The translations under genes were made by a program, and so were the position numbers. Below are positions 58,908-64,000 of a stretch of 64,000 bases of DNA, in pieces (position 1 is the first letter of the stretch; every line of letters starts with the position of its first letter). The stretch covers positions 16,524,479 through 16,588,478 of the forward strand of contig OZ017800.1 of assembly GCA_963969395.1 (NCBI GenBank). Reading direction: 5' to 3'. The DNA is from Pseudoscleropodium purum (taxonomy: Eukaryota; Streptophyta; Bryopsida; Hypnales; Brachytheciaceae). The notes under the pieces were generated by a model. That model saw only the letters and a list, made by a program, of their open reading frames with translations, was not told the origin of the DNA and ran no database searches.

Positions 58908-61900
58908 CAGGGTTGACGAATCTCTACATCCGCCCCAAAATAGCGTCCGTTTTCCGGACTTCCGGACGCTAGCGGACGCAGCGTCCCTCCCGCCGTCGGA
59001 AGGCGGACGCGCGGGGCGAGGCGGACGGGCGGGGCGGACAAACATGGCGGCTTAGAAAACCCGTTTTGGGTTTTTTGTTTTGATTGTTTTCACCAATGAG
59101 AGATTGAGAGTGAAGTCATTTTGATTTTGATTTTTCTTATATTGCAATTGCGATTCAATAGAGTTGTATATCACTATTTATGTAAAAGCTAAAATATGAA
59201 ATATATTTTTAATTTTTTTTGTTGAATTTCATTTTGATTTAGAAACAAAATCACTTTAAAATCCAGCGAGATGTATATCATCAATAAACAAACAATTTTA
59301 TAATAAAATGATTGAAAAAACCATTGTCATTTGTCAACATGAGCTCCATATATCATGAGCAACTAAACAATCAAACATCTAAATTCACATCTCCACAATT
59401 GCTATGGACGCCAATCCACATCTCCTCTAACCTCAGCCCCACTACTCTCTCCTGCAACTCTTCGTTGAAAATCTTCATTATCGGAGTCATCTTCATTGTT
59501 GGAATCAAGTATCGTTGTCTCCTTCAAGTCTTCTCTCGAAGTAGGTTTACTCCCTTCTTTCGAATTTAATTTTTCTTTTTTTACTTTGACAGAACGATTA
59601 AAGGTTTTTTGAATAGGAACCTTTCTTTTCTTTCTATTTGACAAAGTAGCAACATTTTCATCAAGAGGGGTCATATTCTTCACTGAAGAGATAGCAAAAG
59701 GTTGCATTTCTCTTTTCGCTTTCACGTTACTCGATTCGTGAACCATCAATCTCGATGTAGGGTCGACATGTCCATGAACGGTTATCTCTACTTTGGCTTT
59801 CTTTTGAAGTAATAGAGTGCCGTTTGTTGATTTGATGGGTTCTTGCGCCATTTCTTTTCCTAAAATGCGAGCACGCAAAGATGCCAATGGCATCCGATCA
59901 CTATCCGTATCACTTAGGCTTGTAGGTGATGACGCTACTTTCCATAGATTACCACTTGTAGAAATTTCTTTGGAAATGTTCATTAGGCGTTTTCCATATC
60001 CAAAGCTCTGAGAATCATTCAATCATGTACTAATAGACTTCAACGGTATTGGTGGACGAGCACTAGATCTCGGTACTTCAAAAATTGACTTCATTGGCTC
60101 TTTTCCTTTATCACTCTTCACAATTGCTGAATTTGTAACTGCCATCCCAAGTGAATCACTATTTTTCTGTACCGCAATATTTGGCTCCCCCTCATCACCA
60201 CTATTGTTGCCCACATCTTTTGGAACGTCCACCTCCATGACCGCATCTTCTTTTTTGTCGTTTCTTTGCACTACATTTAATGCCACAGATAGAGATTGAG
60301 AAATTAGAACTTCTTCATTTCTCCCATCATCACCAATAGCATTCTCATTGATTTTCACCTTTTTGGCAATAGCGTTTGCCTTTTCCGATAGAATGTTTTC
60401 GCTAATCAAGAATTCCATTCCATTGCAATATGTAGTTAAAGAAGGTAGATTTTCCTGTACCCCTACATTGTCCTCGTCTTCACAAAAAGTATATGCATCA
60501 TTTGCATTGTCGGGAATGACATCCTTGTGGTTTAGATGATAATCATGCGTATCAATCACCAAATCCGGAAAGCCTTCCATAACGTCTTCATCTCTCCATG
60601 CTGTCGCACGATTGAAATCATCTCCGCCATCTATAGCTGAAAGGGCCCTTTCTAAATCCTCGTCATCATCGTCATCATCGTCTTCTAACGTCGGCCTATC
60701 TGAATCCTCTGATTCCATCGGATCTACATTATCATTATACCATTTTTTTTCATCTTTTTCCTTCGATGCGTTTAATACTTTGGAATTGGTATACATGTAC
60801 ACCAAATCCGCTGCTCTCTCCGGCTTCAATTTATTTCGAGATTTGTTGTGAACAAAAGAATAGTTGCTCCAATTCCGTTCACATGAAGATGATGACACCG
60901 GTTGAGCCAATATCCTCTTCGCTAATGGAGCTATAAACTTGTCACATGCACCTTCAAAATCCCACCAAACATGTGTGGACAACATTTGATCTCCCGGATT
61001 CAACATATTGTGGAATGGAGGTTCCTTGTGTCGAAAAGCTACAAATTCCTTCACCACTGCTGCATATTCATCCGGTTTACATATTCTCTCCAAAACTTTC
61101 TTACATCCTGACATTGCATCTACGTCATCCGCTAGCTCTTTGTCATGAAAAAGGTATGGATTCAAAAGAGCTGCGGCTGATTGGAGATCGTTGTCCACCA
61201 TTCTTCTTCGAGCATAAAAAGACTGTACCAATGGAATTGCAAGTTCTTCTAGCAAACAAAATGGTGGACTTTATAATCCGTTCACGTGCTTCTCTAACTT
61301 CCTCATGATATGCAACACCTTCCCCATGTATGGTGATTTTGAATCCAAATCGCGGAGTGCACATATGATTGGTTTAACCATCTCCACATAATTGATGGAC
61401 CGATTCCAAAAATGGTCATCAAGAACAATTTTCTTCACCGCTAAGGTCAAGTCTTTTGGTTGGACTTTCGCTCCACGTTTCTTCTTGAGAGTATGTACAT
61501 ACTCAACCCATTGCGGATCTACCACCATTTGTTCCAATGCTCCTCTCAATTTTGTCAAACGTTCCATCATGATAAATTTAGAGGCGAACCTTGTATCCCC
61601 ACGCATCAAGAGACCAAGATTTGGTGAATACTTTCGCAATAGAGCTAGCGGCATATGTTTCTTCCTGATAAATTTAGCTACAAGAACTCTTTTATCCAAT
61701 TTGGAAGCAATCCATTTCTGTGCAGCTCAATCTTTCAACAACAAATTCAATGCATGTACCACGCACCCTTGGTAAAAAATATGAGGATATTTTGCAAATA
61801 TTACATCCCATGCGGACGGATTCACGGGAGTATTATCCGTAGTTATTAACACGACGTTCTTGGACTCCACTTGTTCAATGAACTTTTCCAACACAGCTGC

Positions 61901-63210
61901 CAAGTACTCCACATTTTTTTCACAACCACTTGTATCCACAGATCCAAGAAATTCTTCACTTGCGGATGATACAAGCATGGCATTGATGAGAGGTCGATTA
62001 GTCACTGAGCTCCATCCATCAATGGACAATGTTGCTTCAAATTTTCGAATGCTATCTTCAGTCCGTGCATTCAACTGTGTCTAAATGTTGGTCTTCGCCT
62101 CATTCAACAATTTGTACCGAAGGTCGTGGTATGAGGGAGGAATGTATGGCCTACCAAACGCAGCCGTTTTCTTCACTGCTTCTTTAAAAGCTGGATTTCG
62201 AGCCACGGAAAATGGTATGTTCGCCGAATAAAAAAAATTTGCCCACACTGAATGTAATTTGCGTCTATGACCTTCTTCAAACCTATTCACTAAGCTGCCT
62301 TGCCTCTGAGGCCGAGAACTTGATGCCCTCGGGGTTTCACGTTCACCAGAAGCTTCCGTACTCAAAGTCATTTCAGTTGTGGCACATACCATTGATACCA
62401 ATTCTTTGGACGCTGGACAAGAATCTTTGTGGTCAGAATGCGACACAGCCTTTCCGGCCGAAAACTCTTGGACATCTGAAGGGCCAAGGTTGCCATCCAC
62501 ATTGTCCATTACAATGCATCTTGGAAAAACTCCTTCGCAATGCCGAAATAAATCTCGAACTGCCATTGATAATCGTGGACAAAGGCTCACCCCTTTATCA
62601 CGTACACCTTCAGGCCCAGAATAGCCTAAGTGGCTGAACATACGGCTCAGCTTTCTTGACATGCTCGCTTTGCAAAGCCTACATTTTACTTTACCACCCT
62701 CTTGCACACTAAACCAAGGAGAAAAATCCCCCGTCGGTTTGGCCACCATACTAACAAGTGTATGTTTTACCTCAATTTCAAAAGAAACCAATAAAATGTT
62801 TTAAATTTGAAACCCACAACGTGACAATGTATACAATATCAATGAAATTAGTCACACAAAGCTTTGAAAATCAAAGCCCCCCCGTCCACCGAACTATACA
62901 TTACCAAGCAAGAGACTCAATAAATTGAAGCTCATAGCCCTTGGAAATCTTAGCGTTCGGTTTTCGAGAGTGAATACCAAAGCTTCTCTTGTAACATTTA
63001 TAGTCCCCTCCAGAAAATTAAAGGTTCATTTTTAGGGTTTCCGTTCAAAAACAAGAAACGGCCCGGACGGGGCTAAAGCGAACAGGCGGACGAATGGAGG
63101 CGGGCAAACGGGGCGGTCGGACGGAACTGTCCGCACTGTCCGCCTTCCGATGCCGACCGCCCCACTTAAACACTGACCGCCAACGGCGTCCGCCCAGCTG
63201 TCTATTGGAG
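58908..63210 (-). mobile_element. hAT superfamily DNA transposon, about 4.3 kb
   Basis: The left end CAGGGTTGACGAATC matches the terminus of the small hAT at 37748-38062 and is followed by the same GC-rich CGGAC/GTCCG subterminal block (58930-59040). The interior encodes the transposase on the minus strand. A second GC-rich block (63060-63200) marks the right subterminal region, but no TCAACCCTG terminus is found. The right boundary at about 63210 is set by CATCCTAT, which only partly matches the left flank ACATCCAT. The right end is therefore eroded or truncated. Confidence 0.75.
59402..62749 (-). pseudogene. hAT transposase (BED zinc finger, DUF659, hAT C-terminal), one frame with four in-frame stops
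   Basis: A single minus frame of 1115 codons starts at ATG 62749. Order: BED-type zinc finger (CRLC near codon 20, HLGY after it); a Ser-rich linker; a DUF659-like core (IDGWSSVTNRPLINAM, TTDNTPVN, GCVVHALNLLLKD, about codons 225-340); a helical middle (FIRKKHMPLALLRKYSPN); and the hAT dimerisation motif SSSSCERNWSNYSFVHNKSR (about 619-638) with RAADLVYMY. About 450 further codons, acidic and Lys/Ser-rich, follow. In-frame stops lie at 62081-62083 (TAG), 61727-61729 (TGA), 61271-61273 (TAA) and 60023-60025 (TGA). No frameshift is seen. As read it would not make a full transposase, so it is a recently disabled copy unless some stops fall in introns. Confidence 0.88.
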
Positions 63211-63299
63211 CATCCTATAAGGTCGATATTACTCAAAAAGAGCGGTAACATTTCCAAAAAAAAACAGCCTAATAATCACTGCTAAATGAGGATCAATGT

Positions 63300-64000
63300 A
63301 ATTGATTTATCATTTTTTTTTTTAAATGTAAACCCTAAACCCTATATCCTAATTACCCTAAACCTTTTCTTTTCTCCCCTAAATTGTTTTACGAATGAGG
63401 GGAATGTGGTTAAATTGAATATGTTTGGATTATTTACTCATATTATCCTTCTAAATAGGTTTTGAGAAGATCTGAAGATGGTTGGGATTTTTTTAAAGTT
63501 CATTAGGAAATCAAATGTTTTGCAGAAATAATCAATTCCTTTTTCATCGTAAGCAAATGAAATTTTAAAAAAAGGCCCCAATACATAATTAGAATAACAG
63601 TTTAATGGATTTCAACCTCATGATATTTAATGAAAGGTTGTGTTTTCTAATTAGAAGTGCATCACGATCTTCAAATGAACATCCAGTCTTTCATATTTTT
63701 TAATGAAATTTTGATTAGATTTGAAAACAAAGAAAAAGAATCAATGTTTTAACTTTCAAATCATATATGGCTATATTTTTCCTTAAAAACATAGAAAAAT
63801 TCGTTACTTGAGTTGGTTGAGTAGAATACATTATACACTTATACATGTGCTATATTTATTTTGAAGGGTAAATCCAATATTCTTATTTCAGATGTTTTTA
63901 AATATTAATTTTAAAAAAGAGGGTTCATTGTTTAAAGATCTAAAAAATTGACAAACATAATTTCTATTATAAATAGGAATTGAATTCGGAATTCGAATTT
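63300..64000. other. AT-rich flank with telomere-like AAACCCTAAACCC
   Basis: GTAAACCCTAAACCCTATA at about 63327, then TTACCCTAAACC, gives two to three degenerate plant telomere units. The rest is AT-rich with no gene seen up to the window edge. Confidence 0.45.

Noticed and set aside
59402..62749. Reading the hAT transposase as several separate short genes
   Set aside because: All pieces are in the same frame and together give the BED, DUF659 and hAT-C order of a single transposase, so they are one interrupted gene.
1..64000. LTR retrotransposons, CRISPR arrays, rRNA and tRNA genes
   Set aside because: I looked for long direct terminal repeats, reverse transcriptase or integrase motifs, regularly spaced short palindromic repeats and tRNA B-box patterns, and found none I could support by eye. 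Weak or decayed examples could be missed.

Overview
This is a nuclear window from a land plant. The evidence is canonical short GT-AG introns, plant protein families (a SEC11 signal peptidase with plant-like exon sequence, a hydroxyproline O-arabinosyltransferase, a plastid DUF3067 protein and an At1g01500-like protein), a few TTTAGGG-type telomere-like runs, and a Stowaway-type TIR. The intergenic DNA is very AT-rich while exons are GC-richer. The species cannot be fixed by eye. A bacterial-type TauD gene pair is not a usual flowering-plant gene, so a moss, another bryophyte or a lycophyte seems somewhat more likely (inference, low confidence).

Layout. 1-4.3 kb is AT-rich intergenic DNA. 4.3-5.7 kb (-) holds an At1g01500-like membrane-tail protein. 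7-24 kb has no convincing gene and is full of short non-autonomous transposon families. 24.7-27.8 kb (-) holds the eight-exon signal peptidase catalytic subunit SEC11. 28-30.2 kb is featureless AT-rich DNA. 30.5-34.0 kb (+) is the DUF3067 gene, with a long 5'-UTR intron and one GC-AG intron. 34.8-39.95 kb is again transposon-derived (Stowaway, TTAA-flanked element, small hAT, pentanucleotide/12-mer element). 39.95-51.1 kb is a tandem segmental duplication of about 4-5 kb whose two copies each carry an intact three-exon TauD-like dioxygenase. The second copy runs directly into the promoter and leader of the HPAT gene (52.4-56.2 kb, +). 58.9-63.2 kb is a hAT transposon with a BED/DUF659/hAT-C transposase in one uninterrupted frame but with four in-frame stops (-).

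Themes. (1) Every multi-exon gene with a long 5' intron or leader has that intron or leader built of degenerate local tandem repeats (units roughly 70-300 bp). (2) At least four non-autonomous transposon families can be defined by comparing copies within the window. They include elements bounded by TTAA with CCCTTTAAGG-like ends (a piggyBac-like signature) and a GC-rich hAT derivative that shares an end with the large hAT. (3) The TauD pair closely resembles bacterial taurine dioxygenase and keeps all iron and 2-oxoglutarate ligands, so it is a candidate for ancient horizontal acquisition followed by intron gain and duplication. There is no sign that the genes in the window form one pathway; SEC11 (ER) and HPAT (Golgi) both serve the secretory route, but their proximity is probably incidental.
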